Assembly (NCBI GenBank): GCA_013361525.1
Contig: JABFXY010000144.1
Span: 1 to 64,000, forward strand
Length of the DNA stretch: 64,000 bases
Origin: Polyangiaceae bacterium
GTDB lineage: Bacteria > Myxococcota_A > Polyangia > Polyangiales > Polyangiaceae
Reading direction: 5' to 3'
Part shown: positions 25,347 to 34,402 of the stretch, in pieces
Layout of the letters: each line of letters starts with the position of its first letter
Numbering within the stretch: the stretch's first letter is position 1
Notes under the pieces: generated by a model
The model's database searches: none
Told to the model about the DNA's origin: nothing
The model's input: the letters and a program-made list of their open reading frames with translations, nothing else
Program-made: the position numbers and the translations under genes

Positions 25347-26444
25347 GTGACCCAGCAAGACGCAGCGCCGCCGGGCGCCGAGACGTTCCCGTGCGACGGC
25401 TGCGGGGCGAAGCTCCTTTACGACGCCAAGAGCCAGGGAATGGCGTGCCGCTTCTGCGGCCACAAGCAGGTCGTGGTCGTCGGCAACGACCCGTCCGCAC
25501 ATCGCGAGATCCCCATCGAAGAAGGCCTCGCGCTCGCCGAGCGTGGGCTCGGCACCGCCGTTCGCGAGGTCGATTGCCGCGAGTGCGGCTCGACCGTTCA
25601 AGTCGCGCCCCAAGAGCAGACGACCCGCTGTGCCTTTTGCGGGTCGCATCAGGTGCTCGCGCGCGAAGCATCGGGCAACCGCGTTCGCCCCGCGTCGCTC
25701 GTCCCATTCGCCGTCGACAAGGCGCGCGCGAACGACACCTTCGCCGAGTGGCTCGGCAAGCTCTGGTTTCGCCCATCCGACCTGCGCAAGCTCGCGAAGC
25801 TCCAGGAGATGGGCGGCGTCTACGTGCCCTTTTGGACCTTCGACGCCACCGTCCACGCGCGATGGACGGCCGAGGCTGGGTACTACTACCAAGAGACGGA
25901 GCACTACACCGACTCTCAAGGCAACCGTCAGACACGAACCGTCACGAAGACGCGATGGGAGCCGGCGTCCGGTCGTCGCACCGACCATTACGACGACACC
26001 ATCGTTTGTGCGTCGAAGGGGCTACCGGGCGATCTCGTCGACAAGTTCGAGACGTGGTCGACGAGCGAGCTCGTCCCCTACAAGCCCGACTACCTCGCAG
26101 GTTGGAAGGCCGAGGCGTACGCCATCGATCTCATGCCCGCGTGGGACCGCGGCAAAGGGAAGATCGAGGACGAAGAGCGATCTCGATGCGGGCGTGATGT
26201 CCCGGGTGACACGCACCGCTTCCTCTCGGTGGATTGCGCGTTTTCCGGCGTGACGTTCAAACACGTGCTCTTGCCGGTATGGATTGCCGCGTACCGTTAC
26301 AAGGACAAACCTTATCAGTTTCTCGTCAATGGTCAGACGGGTGAGGTCGTCGGCAAGGCGCCATGGTCGATCTTCAAGATCGCATTCTTGGTGCTCGTCA
26401 TCGTGGCTGTCATTGTCGCAATTGCGATGCTGAAGAATCGGTGA
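25347..26444 (+). CDS. Zinc-ribbon protein with C-terminal membrane anchor
   Basis: 365 residues from GTG 25347. Two four-cysteine zinc ribbons lie at the N-terminus (CDGCGAKL with CRFCGHK near 13-35, and CRECGSTV with CAFCGSH near 75-100). A large soluble middle contains VYVPFWTFDATV and YYYQETEHYTD, and a single helix sits at the very C-terminus (WSIFKIAFLVLVIVAVIVA). The layout resembles TFIIB-type zinc-finger-domain proteins of unknown role that have a tail anchor. The stop overlaps the kinase start (GTGA). A decayed relative lies at 12655-12838. Confidence 0.8.
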   Translation: MTQQDAAPPGAETFPCDGCGAKLLYDAKSQGMACRFCGHKQVVVVGNDPSAHREIPIEEGLALAERGLGTAVREVDCRECGSTVQVAPQEQTTRCAFCGSHQVLAREASGNRVRPASLVPFAVDKARANDTFAEWLGKLWFRPSDLRKLAKLQEMGGVYVPFWTFDATVHARWTAEAGYYYQETEHYTDSQGNRQTRTVTKTRWEPASGRRTDHYDDTIVCASKGLPGDLVDKFETWSTSELVPYKPDYLAGWKAEAYAIDLMPAWDRGKGKIEDEERSRCGRDVPGDTHRFLSVDCAFSGVTFKHVLLPVWIAAYRYKDKPYQFLVNGQTGEVVGKAPWSIFKIAFLVLVIVAVIVAIAMLKNR

Positions 26445-27733
26445 GCACACGCACGCCGTCTGAAGCCGAGCGCGCCTACGAGATCCTCGATCCGCTCGGA
26501 CGCGGCGGGTTCGGCACGGTGTACCGCGCGCGGCGCTGGAGCGACGGTGCGGACGTCGCCATCAAGATCCTCCGAGAGGAGCACCTCGGATCGAACGAGT
26601 CGGTCGCGCGTCTCGAACGCGAGGCAGCCGTCCTCGCGTCGCTCGCGCACCCAGCGATCGTGCGCGTTCACGAGGTCGGGCGGATGACGGACGGGCGGCC
26701 GTTCCTCGTGATGGAGCTCCTCGTCGGTCGCGACTTGGGGGCGCGCGTGGCCGAGCGCGGCAGGCTCACCCCTTCAGAGGCGTTGGATATCCTGGAGCCG
26801 ATCTGCGCGGCGCTCGAAGCGGCGCACGCGCGCGGTGTTCTCCACCGCGATCTGAAGCCGGCGAACGTCTTCCTCGATGACCGGTCCGTAAAGCCGCGCG
26901 GTGTGTTGTTGGATTTCGGGCTCGCGAAGCTGCTCGATGAAACCGGCCCCGGGCTCACCGCATCGCGCGAGCTCGTCGGCACGCCTTCGGCGATGGCGCC
27001 GGAGCAGATCCGCGCTGAGCCGCTCGATCCGCGGACCGACGTCTACGGTCTCGGCGCGCTCGCCTTCTTCGCCATCGCCGGCCGAATGCCGTTCGAGGAC
27101 AAACCGTCGCTCGCCGTCCGCGAACTGCACCTCTATGCCCGTGTGCCCGACGCGAGCCGCGTTGCGCCGGTGCCGCGCGAGGTTGACGCAGTCATATCGC
27201 GCGCAATGGCGAAGCGCGCGGCCGATCGCTTCGAGGGCGCGAATGCGTTCTTCGCGGCGTTGCGCAGCGCGCTCGGCGGCCGGTCAGCCGCGAGGAACAG
27301 CGCGCTTCACGTCGTCGCGGTGCACGTTGCATGGTCGGTTCCAACCGAGGAGCTGGCCACCGCATCCGATGCCCTGCTCGACGACCTGGATGCGGTGCTC
27401 ACCATTGCAGAGCGCATTCTGGCAGACGCGGGCGCGCGCACGGTCGACCGCGCCGGCAACGCGCTCGTCGCGATCGTCGAGCTCCCAGTCGGTGGGAACG
27501 ACGAGCGCGACGCGCGCCGCACCGTGATCGAAATGGTGAAGGCCGCGCGCGAGGCGATCGATGCGCGCCCCGCGAGCGACGCGCGTGTGCGCGTCTTCGT
27601 TTCAATGACCGCGGGCGACGCGATCGTTGAGGACGGCCGTCTCGTCGGCGGATCGGTGGCGGACTACGCCGCGTGGACCGCCGAGCAGCCGGAGGGGGTC
27701 GCGATTGCGGCCGGCGTGCTCGGCGACGAGTGA
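26441..27733 (+). CDS. Ser/Thr protein kinase with degenerate cyclase-like tail
   Basis: 430 residues from a GTG overlapping the upstream stop. A complete Hanks-type kinase domain spans about 10-285: glycine loop GRGGFGTVYRA, catalytic Lys in VAIKIL (Lys42), HRDLKPANV (135-143), DFG at 158-160, and MAPEQ. After about residue 295, a domain of 130 residues (ALHVVAVHVAWSVP, then GARTVDRAGNALVAIVEL, and VRVFVSMTAGDAI) follows the layout of class III nucleotidyl cyclase-like domains but lacks an obvious metal-binding pair. No membrane segment. It closes the htpG-greB run and converges on the next gene with 4 bp between stops. Confidence 0.88.
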   Translation: MSTRTPSEAERAYEILDPLGRGGFGTVYRARRWSDGADVAIKILREEHLGSNESVARLEREAAVLASLAHPAIVRVHEVGRMTDGRPFLVMELLVGRDLGARVAERGRLTPSEALDILEPICAALEAAHARGVLHRDLKPANVFLDDRSVKPRGVLLDFGLAKLLDETGPGLTASRELVGTPSAMAPEQIRAEPLDPRTDVYGLGALAFFAIAGRMPFEDKPSLAVRELHLYARVPDASRVAPVPREVDAVISRAMAKRAADRFEGANAFFAALRSALGGRSAARNSALHVVAVHVAWSVPTEELATASDALLDDLDAVLTIAERILADAGARTVDRAGNALVAIVELPVGGNDERDARRTVIEMVKAAREAIDARPASDARVRVFVSMTAGDAIVEDGRLVGGSVADYAAWTAEQPEGVAIAAGVLGDE

Positions 27734-27737
27734 CGCT

Positions 27738-29069
27738 TCAGGGGCAGACGGCGCCCTTGGCGATCGCTTCGTTGATGCAGAGGCCGTCCCATTGGGCACT
27801 GCAGCAACTCGGATCGGCTGTACACACGTTGCTCGCGACCGTACTGCAGTTCGGACTCAGCTCGCGCCCCACCTCGCAGACGGAATGACAAGTCGGCGTG
27901 CAGTTCGAGGCGCAAACCGAGCCGACCTCGCTCACGCAAACCCCGTCCCACGCCGAGTCGCAGCAGAACGAGTCGACGGCGCAGATGTCCTCCGCGCAGA
28001 GGTGCCCGGCTGGGTCGAGGTTCCCGCCGGTGACGCACAGGTCATGACCGCATTGGCCGGCGGACTCGCCTGCCAGGCACTCGGGATGCATCTTCTCGAA
28101 TGCGGTGCGATCGAAGAGGTGCACGGTGATCACCTCGTCGAACAGCTCACTCGGCGGCGTCGCTCGCGGGAATTCGCCCCCGCCGCAATGCTCGTAGCCG
28201 CCGCCGGCGCCCGTGCATGCGTCCTGTGGAGCGGTCGGGTCGATGTCCTCGCATCGCCCCGCGACCTCGAATCGGCAGCTCGCGTCGGGGACGCGGCGGG
28301 CACAGACGCGCTCCTTGATCGCATCCTTGACGATCGGAACCGAGCAACTCGCCTGCGGGTCGTAGCCGACGCATGCGTGCAAGTACGGTCCCGCGTAGTC
28401 ACCCGCAACGAAGAGATCGCCATAGAACGCCCCCTCCTGGACGCGCCAATAGGGCAGCATCGATTCCGGGACCGCGGGCTGGAGCGCCTCGTGGGTCCCG
28501 GTCAGGAGGATGTCCACGCGCACGCCATACGCATTGGCGTGCGCGAGGAGGCAGGCCGTAAGCCAACGCTTGTCGCTGCGGTAGGCGTCGATTGGCTCCC
28601 TCGCCCAGCGAGGGGTGAGACCGATCTCGCCTTGCAGCAAACGATCGCCGGTGGAGGTCCGCACGACGACATTCGAGCCCACGGGCAGCGCGCACTTCAC
28701 GACATATTCGATGAGGCGCTCCCCGTATTCGACCCCCGTGATGCCGCTCCCGTCGATCTTGCCGGAGGTGAGCGGCGTCTTCACGAGCGCCCGCAGCTTG
28801 GCGAGCGCCGCCGCGTCGTGGAGCAGCGCCTGGGGCGGGAGCGAGTTTCCGGAGACGAAGCCCTTCGCGACGATCCCGGGCACGATGCCGAGCTGGCCCT
28901 TCGCCGCCAATCGTTCGAGGGCGTCTTCGGCCACGCCCACCTCCTCCGCCTCGTCCACGTCGCCGGCCGAGGTTTCATCGATATGACAGCTCGGCAGGGT
29001 CGCAGTGAAAAGGACGATGGTCGTCGCCGCCGCGACCTTACCAAGCGCAGAGATAAGATTGACGTGCAT
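27738..29069 (-). CDS. Cysteine-rich secreted lipoprotein
   Basis: 443 residues. The signal peptide ends in a lipobox-like TLPSC (Cys28), and an acidic segment follows (DEAEEVGVAEDALERL). The middle (about 60-260) is a soluble domain with no family that I recognise. The C-terminal third carries two copies of a myxobacterial cysteine motif, C-x4-CC-x3-WDGxC (SFCCDSAWDGVC and SCCSAQWDGLC), plus other cysteine pairs. ATG 29069 was chosen because it follows GGAGGAGGCGCCCTCC. It is last in a block of four minus-strand genes that encode signalling and envelope proteins. Confidence 0.8.
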   Translation of the reverse strand: MHVNLISALGKVAAATTIVLFTATLPSCHIDETSAGDVDEAEEVGVAEDALERLAAKGQLGIVPGIVAKGFVSGNSLPPQALLHDAAALAKLRALVKTPLTSGKIDGSGITGVEYGERLIEYVVKCALPVGSNVVVRTSTGDRLLQGEIGLTPRWAREPIDAYRSDKRWLTACLLAHANAYGVRVDILLTGTHEALQPAVPESMLPYWRVQEGAFYGDLFVAGDYAGPYLHACVGYDPQASCSVPIVKDAIKERVCARRVPDASCRFEVAGRCEDIDPTAPQDACTGAGGGYEHCGGGEFPRATPPSELFDEVITVHLFDRTAFEKMHPECLAGESAGQCGHDLCVTGGNLDPAGHLCAEDICAVDSFCCDSAWDGVCVSEVGSVCASNCTPTCHSVCEVGRELSPNCSTVASNVCTADPSCCSAQWDGLCINEAIAKGAVCP

Positions 29070-29189
29070 GGAGGGCGCCTCCTCCAACGTTCGTGCCACA
29101 TGGCGGTTCGCCACATCCACCGGATTCTTCGATTTCGGTGCGGGCGCCCGCGAGCGCTGCTGGTCATCGCCCGCACCGCTGCGAGTTGT

Positions 29190-29201
29190 TACCTGCAGGT
29201 A
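29190..29201. promoter_or_regulatory. 12-bp perfect palindrome between two genes
   Basis: TACCTGCAGGTA lies just after the stop codon of the large kinase gene (stop at 29203-29205) and 120 bp before the lipoprotein start at 29069. A second, imperfect TACCCGCAGG follows, so the half-site is directly repeated. It may be an operator for the lipoprotein gene. It has no poly-T tract and is too short to be a convincing terminator. Confidence 0.35.
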
Positions 29202-29202
29202 G

Positions 29203-32200
29203 CTACCCGCAGGCGCGGGCCAGCGCGGCGAACCGGGCCTGCCATGAGGGAAGCTCGCCGTCGAGCGTCGCGGCCTTTGCGAGCGCGGAAGACACGACGT
29301 CTTTTCGCTGCAGCTCGAGCCCCCATCGCGCCTGCCAATAGAGCAGCTCGAGTCTCTCGTCGGGAAGCCAGGCCGCGCTCGAATCGAAGACCTCCTGCCA
29401 CGCGGCCGGACCTTCGTGACCAGCCCACGCGACGGCGGATGCGCAGGTCGGATCCTGGCCCGCCGAGAGAACGGCCAATACCGCCCACAGCTGAGCTGCG
29501 CCGTTCGGGCTTACCGCCGCAGGCGGTGCGCACGTGCGCTCGACCCAGTCGGCGAATCCGCGCGCTTCCGAGACCTCGCGGCGTGCGAGCTGGATCCGCG
29601 CCAGGAGCAGCGCACTCTCGAACGTGGGCTGCTCCCCGAAGCGCTCCTCGAGCCACCGCGAGCGACGCACGTAGGGCAGTGCCTCGTCGTCCCGGTTCGA
29701 GAAGAAGAGAAGCTCGGCGGTGTTCACCATGGCGTTGCGCTCGGGCCATGGGTTCCCAGCCTGCCGCGCGAGCTCGGCGGCGCGCGCGAGATCGTCGATG
29801 CCACGCGCGACGTCCTGCTGCACGCAGCGGAGGACGGCGCGGTTGCCGTAGGCCGTGCAGAGGTGCACGCGATCCGCCGACGCCGAGCAGACCTCGATGA
29901 CCTCGTCGAATCGGCCCTCAGCATCCTGCAGCCGGCCCACCTGCACGAGCGCGCACGACAAGAGCAGCAGCGCGACGACGCGCGCCTCGTGCGCGCCGAT
30001 CTCACGGCCGCGGTCCGCGCCGCGCGCGAGCAGCTCGATCGCTTCTTCGACCGCGGCGTGACGCCAGCGCGATCGGCCTAGCGCGACGTCGAGCTCGACC
30101 GCCAATGCCGCGTCGCCGATGCGCTCGACGAGCGGCTGCGCGGCGCTCGCGCTCTCGGCCGATGCCGGGTGATCGCCGACCCAATCGAGCGCGGTGGCGC
30201 GCTCGAGGAGGATGGTCGCGCGCAATCGATCGTCGCCGAGCTCGATCGCGAGCCGATGCGCTTCGTCGAGGTCGGCGACCGCGTCGCGTGCACGCGCGAT
30301 GCGATAGCGGCTCGACGCGCGCCCGACGAGCGCGACGGCCCGCTCGACGTTCGCCCCAGCCGCCTCGAAGCTCGCAATCGCAGAGGAATAACGTGCGTCC
30401 GCTTCGGCATGGCAGTGACGGGCCCGCGCACGATCGCCCAGCCGAAGCGCGGCGCCGCCCGCCTCGGTGTGAGCGCCGACCGCCGCGGCGTGCCGGGCGA
30501 GCGCCGCGAATGTGCGCTCGTCGGCATCGCGCTCGACCGCCGCTCGCGACCAGTCGAGCGCATGACGCTGCGCGCGCCGTCGCAGGTCGACGTCCGCATT
30601 GTCGTAGAGCGCCTCGCGAATCGACGCGTTGCGGAACGCAAAGCGCTCGCGCAGCGCATCTTCGGTGGACACGCGCACAAGCACGTCACGCGCCGCGAGC
30701 GCTGCGAGCGCCACGCCCGGATCGAGCGGCGTGGGGGACGCACCATCGCGCTCGAGCGCGTCGAGCAGCGCAGCGAGCTCGAGCTTCTCGACGTCGAGCC
30801 CGAGGATCGCGCAGAGGATCGCGCTCGCCGCAACGTCTTGCGGCAGCGACGCGAGCAGGCGCGCACCGACCCAGCTCCACGCGGGCACGCGCGGAAGCCC
30901 CGCGAGGTCGGCGCCTGCGAGGTAGGAGCTGCGGCCGTCGGGTCGCGGGCGCACGTAACCGCCGGCGTGCAGCGCGCGGGCGAGCTCGACGAGGCACCCA
31001 GGCTGGCGCCCGCTCCAGGCGGCGAGCTCGTCGAGGAGCCCCTCCGACGGATATTCCGCGGGTGCGAGAAGATCGGCAGCGAGCGCGCGCGACGCCTCCG
31101 CGTCGAGCGGACCGATCTCGATGCGTTCGTGTCGAGCCGAACGCGCACCGAAGCTCGCGCGGCCTCGATCGAGCGACGGATCGGCTGCGCAAACGACGAG
31201 CAGCCGTGCGCCTTCCGCGTCCAGGGTCCCGAGCTCGAGCGCGTCGAGCACGACATCGTCGGCGAGGTGCGCGTCATCGAGCAGGATCGCCAGGCCGCGG
31301 TCGATCGCGAACGAGCGCACGCGATCACAGACCCGCTGCGCGATCTCGCCTCGTTCGGCGGCGGCCGGTGCGGGAGCCGTGATCGCGTCGTCGTCACGCG
31401 CGCCCACCGCGCGAAGGAGATCGCTGGCGCCGGCTTGCGCGCGGGGGACCACGACGAGCGCATCCGGCCATGCGCGCGTGATCTCGAACCGCACCTCGTC
31501 GAGGATGCGCGTCTTGCCGTATCCGGTCTCGCCGACGAGCGTGACGAGCGTGACGGCACCGCCGCCGAGCGCGCGCGTCGCGGTGTCACGCAAGCGCGCG
31601 AGAACGTCATCACGGCCACGGAGCGTCGCGTGGAGCGCGTGTTGGTCTTTCGCCGCGGGCGCATCAACCCACCGCGACGCCTCCGCCGTCGTGACGAGGC
31701 CGGCCCATGGATCGTGCGGGAGCCACGTTTCGGGCGCGTCGATCGCGGAACCGATCAAGGTGGGCGTGGCCGCGCCGCGCGTCCTCGCGACGATGGGCGC
31801 GACGTGCATCGCGACGCGCGCGCCGTCGGCGACCAGCACCTGCGCGACGCGCATCGCGTCTCGGCTTGGATCGCTCGACGCTTCACCGAGGAATGCGGCG
31901 ACGAGCCGCCGGCCGCGCTGCCTTGCGACGATACCGCCGTGAGCGCCGATGCGCGCAGCCGCGGGCGCGATCGGCTCCGCTTCGACGACGAGGACGACCG
32001 CCGTGCGGCGCGCCGACGCCGACGGAGCGTCGACGCGATGCGCTCCGCGAGCGACGACCGCCGGCTGATTCGCCGAGGCGACGAGGAGCTCTCGCACGGC
32101 GCGCGCGCTCGCGGGTCGCGACGCGGGATCCTTCGCGAGGCAACGCGCGAGCGCTTCGTCGATGCCGGGCGCCACCGGCGCGAAGTTGGTCGCGCGCGGC

Positions 32201-32949
32201 GGGCGCCAGCCGAGGTGCGCGGTCTCGAGCTCCGTCGCGGTTCCAACGAAAGGCGGTCTGCCCGCGACGAGCTCGAACGCAACCACGCCGAAGGCGTAGA
32301 GATCCGAGGGCACATCCGCAGGCGCGCCGCGTAGACGCTCGGGCGCGATCGTCTCGAGCGTTCCGGCGAGATCCCGATCGCCGCCTCCATCGGCGAGGAC
32401 GCGCGCTTGCCCGAAATCGACAAGCGTCACGCCACCGTCGCCGTCGAGGACATTCTCGGCCTTCAAATCGCCGTGCGCGAAGCCAGCGTCGTGCACCAGC
32501 GCGAGCGCGTCCAATAGACGAAGCGCATCCTCGATTCCCTCGCGCACGTCGAGCTTCGCGCGTCGCGCCATCCGGAGCGCGAGCGTCTCGCCTCCGACGA
32601 GCTGCATCGCGAGGAAGGCCCGGCCTTCGACCTCTCCCCGCGCGACGAGACGAGGCGCGCCGCGTCCGTCGATCCCTGCGAGGGCGCGTGCCTCGCGATC
32701 GAAGCGCGCGCGCATCGCCGGGTGGTCGCGGCGCGCGAGCTTGAGCGCGACGACCTCACCCGTCTCGCGGTCCTCGGCGCGCCATGTCGTCGAGAAGCCG
32801 CCCTCGCCCAAGCGCTCCAGGACCCGAAAGCGATCCGACGCAGGCGGCGTATCCTCGGCTGGTCGAACGACCTCCGCGGAGACGGTCCCGTCGTTCGGGC
32901 ACGGCTCCCCCGAAACGACCCTGCGATGACAGCGAGCACAACGAGCCAC
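29203..32949 (-). CDS. Giant kinase / cyclase-like / AAA-ATPase / TPR signalling protein
   Basis: A cytoplasmic protein of about 1248 residues. A zinc-ribbon N-terminus (CARC then EPCPND, residues 4-20) precedes a kinase domain (about 40-290) with GEGGFSTTWRA, VALKLA (Lys70), HGDLKAENVL (159-168) and DFG (178-180). The arginine of the usual HRD is Gly here. A degenerate cyclase-like domain (about 316-430) follows, then an orphan ATPase with Walker A GETGYGKT (473-480) and a Walker B-like LAILLDDAHLAD. The last 450 residues are TPR-like helices. This is the architecture of large myxobacterial kinase-ATPase regulators. The GTG at 32949 lies 20 bp after the FHA gene; the frame is open to 33252 inside that gene. 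Confidence 0.85.
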   Translation of the reverse strand: MARCARCHRRVVSGEPCPNDGTVSAEVVRPAEDTPPASDRFRVLERLGEGGFSTTWRAEDRETGEVVALKLARRDHPAMRARFDREARALAGIDGRGAPRLVARGEVEGRAFLAMQLVGGETLALRMARRAKLDVREGIEDALRLLDALALVHDAGFAHGDLKAENVLDGDGGVTLVDFGQARVLADGGGDRDLAGTLETIAPERLRGAPADVPSDLYAFGVVAFELVAGRPPFVGTATELETAHLGWRPPRATNFAPVAPGIDEALARCLAKDPASRPASARAVRELLVASANQPAVVARGAHRVDAPSASARRTAVVLVVEAEPIAPAAARIGAHGGIVARQRGRRLVAAFLGEASSDPSRDAMRVAQVLVADGARVAMHVAPIVARTRGAATPTLIGSAIDAPETWLPHDPWAGLVTTAEASRWVDAPAAKDQHALHATLRGRDDVLARLRDTATRALGGGAVTLVTLVGETGYGKTRILDEVRFEITRAWPDALVVVPRAQAGASDLLRAVGARDDDAITAPAPAAAERGEIAQRVCDRVRSFAIDRGLAILLDDAHLADDVVLDALELGTLDAEGARLLVVCAADPSLDRGRASFGARSARHERIEIGPLDAEASRALAADLLAPAEYPSEGLLDELAAWSGRQPGCLVELARALHAGGYVRPRPDGRSSYLAGADLAGLPRVPAWSWVGARLLASLPQDVAASAILCAILGLDVEKLELAALLDALERDGASPTPLDPGVALAALAARDVLVRVSTEDALRERFAFRNASIREALYDNADVDLRRRAQRHALDWSRAAVERDADERTFAALARHAAAVGAHTEAGGAALRLGDRARARHCHAEADARYSSAIASFEAAGANVERAVALVGRASSRYRIARARDAVADLDEAHRLAIELGDDRLRATILLERATALDWVGDHPASAESASAAQPLVERIGDAALAVELDVALGRSRWRHAAVEEAIELLARGADRGREIGAHEARVVALLLLSCALVQVGRLQDAEGRFDEVIEVCSASADRVHLCTAYGNRAVLRCVQQDVARGIDDLARAAELARQAGNPWPERNAMVNTAELLFFSNRDDEALPYVRRSRWLEERFGEQPTFESALLLARIQLARREVSEARGFADWVERTCAPPAAVSPNGAAQLWAVLAVLSAGQDPTCASAVAWAGHEGPAAWQEVFDSSAAWLPDERLELLYWQARWGLELQRKDVVSSALAKAATLDGELPSWQARFAALARACG

Positions 32950-32969
32950 GGGCGCGACCGAGGCTCGAT

Positions 32970-34346
32970 CTACGGCACCTCGTTCAGCGCGTCCACGACG
33001 CGCTCGTCGTCCTTCACGGAGACGCCATGCTTGCGCAGTAGCTCGCGGAGATAGTTGCGGTCGGTCCTCGCAACCCGCGCGGCTTGCGACAGGTTGCCCC
33101 CGGTCGAGCGCACGAGCGCTTCGACGTATGCGCGCTCCCACTGCGCCGTAGCGCGCTCCTTCGCCACCCGGAAGGCGATCGCAGGATCGAAGACGGGCTC
33201 CGACAGTGGCGCCGGCGCCGCCTCGGGCGGCGGCGAAGCGAGCTCGCGCCACACGTCCGGATCATCCATGAGGACCGCGCGCTCGACGGCGCTGCGCAGC
33301 TCACGCACGTTTCCCGGCCAATCCTGATCGACGAACGACGCGAGCGTCTCGGCGGAAGGGGCCGCGCCGCCGCGCGCGAACTGTTCGTAGAAATGCGCGG
33401 TCAGCATCGCGATGTCCTCCCGGCGCTCGCGGAGCGGAGGGATCCGGATGCGCACGACGTTCAAGCGGTAGAAGAGATCGGAGCGGAATCGCCCACGGTT
33501 CACCTCCTGCCGCAAGTCGCGGTTCGTCGCCGCGATGACACGCACGTCGAGCCGCACCGTCTCGACGCTTCCGATGCGCCGAATCGCGCGCTCCTCGAGC
33601 GCGCGCAGCAGCTTCGGCTGCATATCGATCGGCAGCTCACCGATTTCGTCCAGGAAGAGGGTGCCGCACGCGGCCGCCTCGAACGCGCCCGGGCGCGCGG
33701 CGTGCGCCCCGGTGAACGCGCCACGCGTGTGGCCGAAGAGCTCCGCTTCGATCAATGTCGGAGGAATCGCGCTGCAGTCGAGCACGATGAAGGGCCCGCC
33801 GGCCCGCCCGCTCTGCTGGTGGATGGCCTCGGCCATCAAACCCTTGCCCGTACCCGTCTCGCCTTCGAGCAAGACCGTCGACTCGGACGCGGCGAGCTTG
33901 GGCAAGACAGCGAAGATGCGACGCATCGCGGGGCTCTGCCCGAGGATCCGGCCGTACCGCTCGGCGTCGCTCAACGGCTCGCGCACCTCGTCGTCCATGT
34001 CCTCGAAGCAGAGCGTCGTGGTCCCGATGCGTATCGTCGCGCCGGGCTCGAGGTAGGCTGTCTCGACGCGAAAGCCGCCGAGTCTCGTGCCGTTCGTCGT
34101 ACCGAGGTCGCGGAGAGACCATCCGTGCTCGCCGCTCGCGAGGACGCAGTGGTGGCGCGACACGGCTCGATCGGTGAGCACCAGATCGTTTCCGCGCGCC
34201 GTGCCGATACCGATCTCCGGCGCCTCGGAGACGTGCTCGACGCCCCTGTCGGGGCCTTCGATGACCTTCACGCGCACGCGCCGGAACCGGAGCACGCGCG
34301 TCCTCGGCAAGACTTCGGTATCGCTCGGCTTCTTCTCGGACGGCAC
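32970..34346 (-). CDS. FHA-domain sigma-54-dependent activator
   Basis: A bacterial enhancer-binding protein of about 458 residues. An N-terminal FHA domain (about 22-115; RAVSRHHC, LRDLGTTNGT) would read phosphothreonine. The AAA domain has Walker A GETGTGKG (162-169), the sigma-54 contact loop GAFTGA (209-214) and Walker B TLFLDEIGELP. The C-terminal Fis-type helix-turn-helix has GGNLSQAARVARTDRNYLRE. The kinase immediately downstream is the obvious candidate to phosphorylate or be read by the FHA domain. The start is uncertain: GTG 34346, GTG 34382 or TTG 34403 are all in frame, and 34346 begins just before the FHA domain. Confidence 0.9.
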   Translation of the reverse strand: MPSEKKPSDTEVLPRTRVLRFRRVRVKVIEGPDRGVEHVSEAPEIGIGTARGNDLVLTDRAVSRHHCVLASGEHGWSLRDLGTTNGTRLGGFRVETAYLEPGATIRIGTTTLCFEDMDDEVREPLSDAERYGRILGQSPAMRRIFAVLPKLAASESTVLLEGETGTGKGLMAEAIHQQSGRAGGPFIVLDCSAIPPTLIEAELFGHTRGAFTGAHAARPGAFEAAACGTLFLDEIGELPIDMQPKLLRALEERAIRRIGSVETVRLDVRVIAATNRDLRQEVNRGRFRSDLFYRLNVVRIRIPPLRERREDIAMLTAHFYEQFARGGAAPSAETLASFVDQDWPGNVRELRSAVERAVLMDDPDVWRELASPPPEAAPAPLSEPVFDPAIAFRVAKERATAQWERAYVEALVRSTGGNLSQAARVARTDRNYLRELLRKHGVSVKDDERVVDALNEVP

Positions 34347-34402
34347 GGGCTCGACGTTAGCAGAGCCCGCGCCGCCCTCCACGGCGCCGACAGAGTCGGC
34401 CG

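Noticed and set aside
27627..29900. Plus-strand frame of 757 codons across two minus-strand genes
   Set aside because: It crosses the intergenic gap between two well-supported genes on the other strand, as only a shadow would.
30169..32334. Plus-strand frame of 721 codons inside the giant kinase gene
   Set aside because: The kinase, ATPase and TPR motifs are on the minus strand. The plus frame is Arg/Ala/Asp-rich and has no ribosome-binding site.
32950..33252. Longer start for the giant kinase inside the FHA activator gene
   Set aside because: This part overlaps the conserved C-terminal helix-turn-helix of the activator in another frame and is Arg/Ala-rich. The GTG at 32949 begins right at the zinc ribbon.
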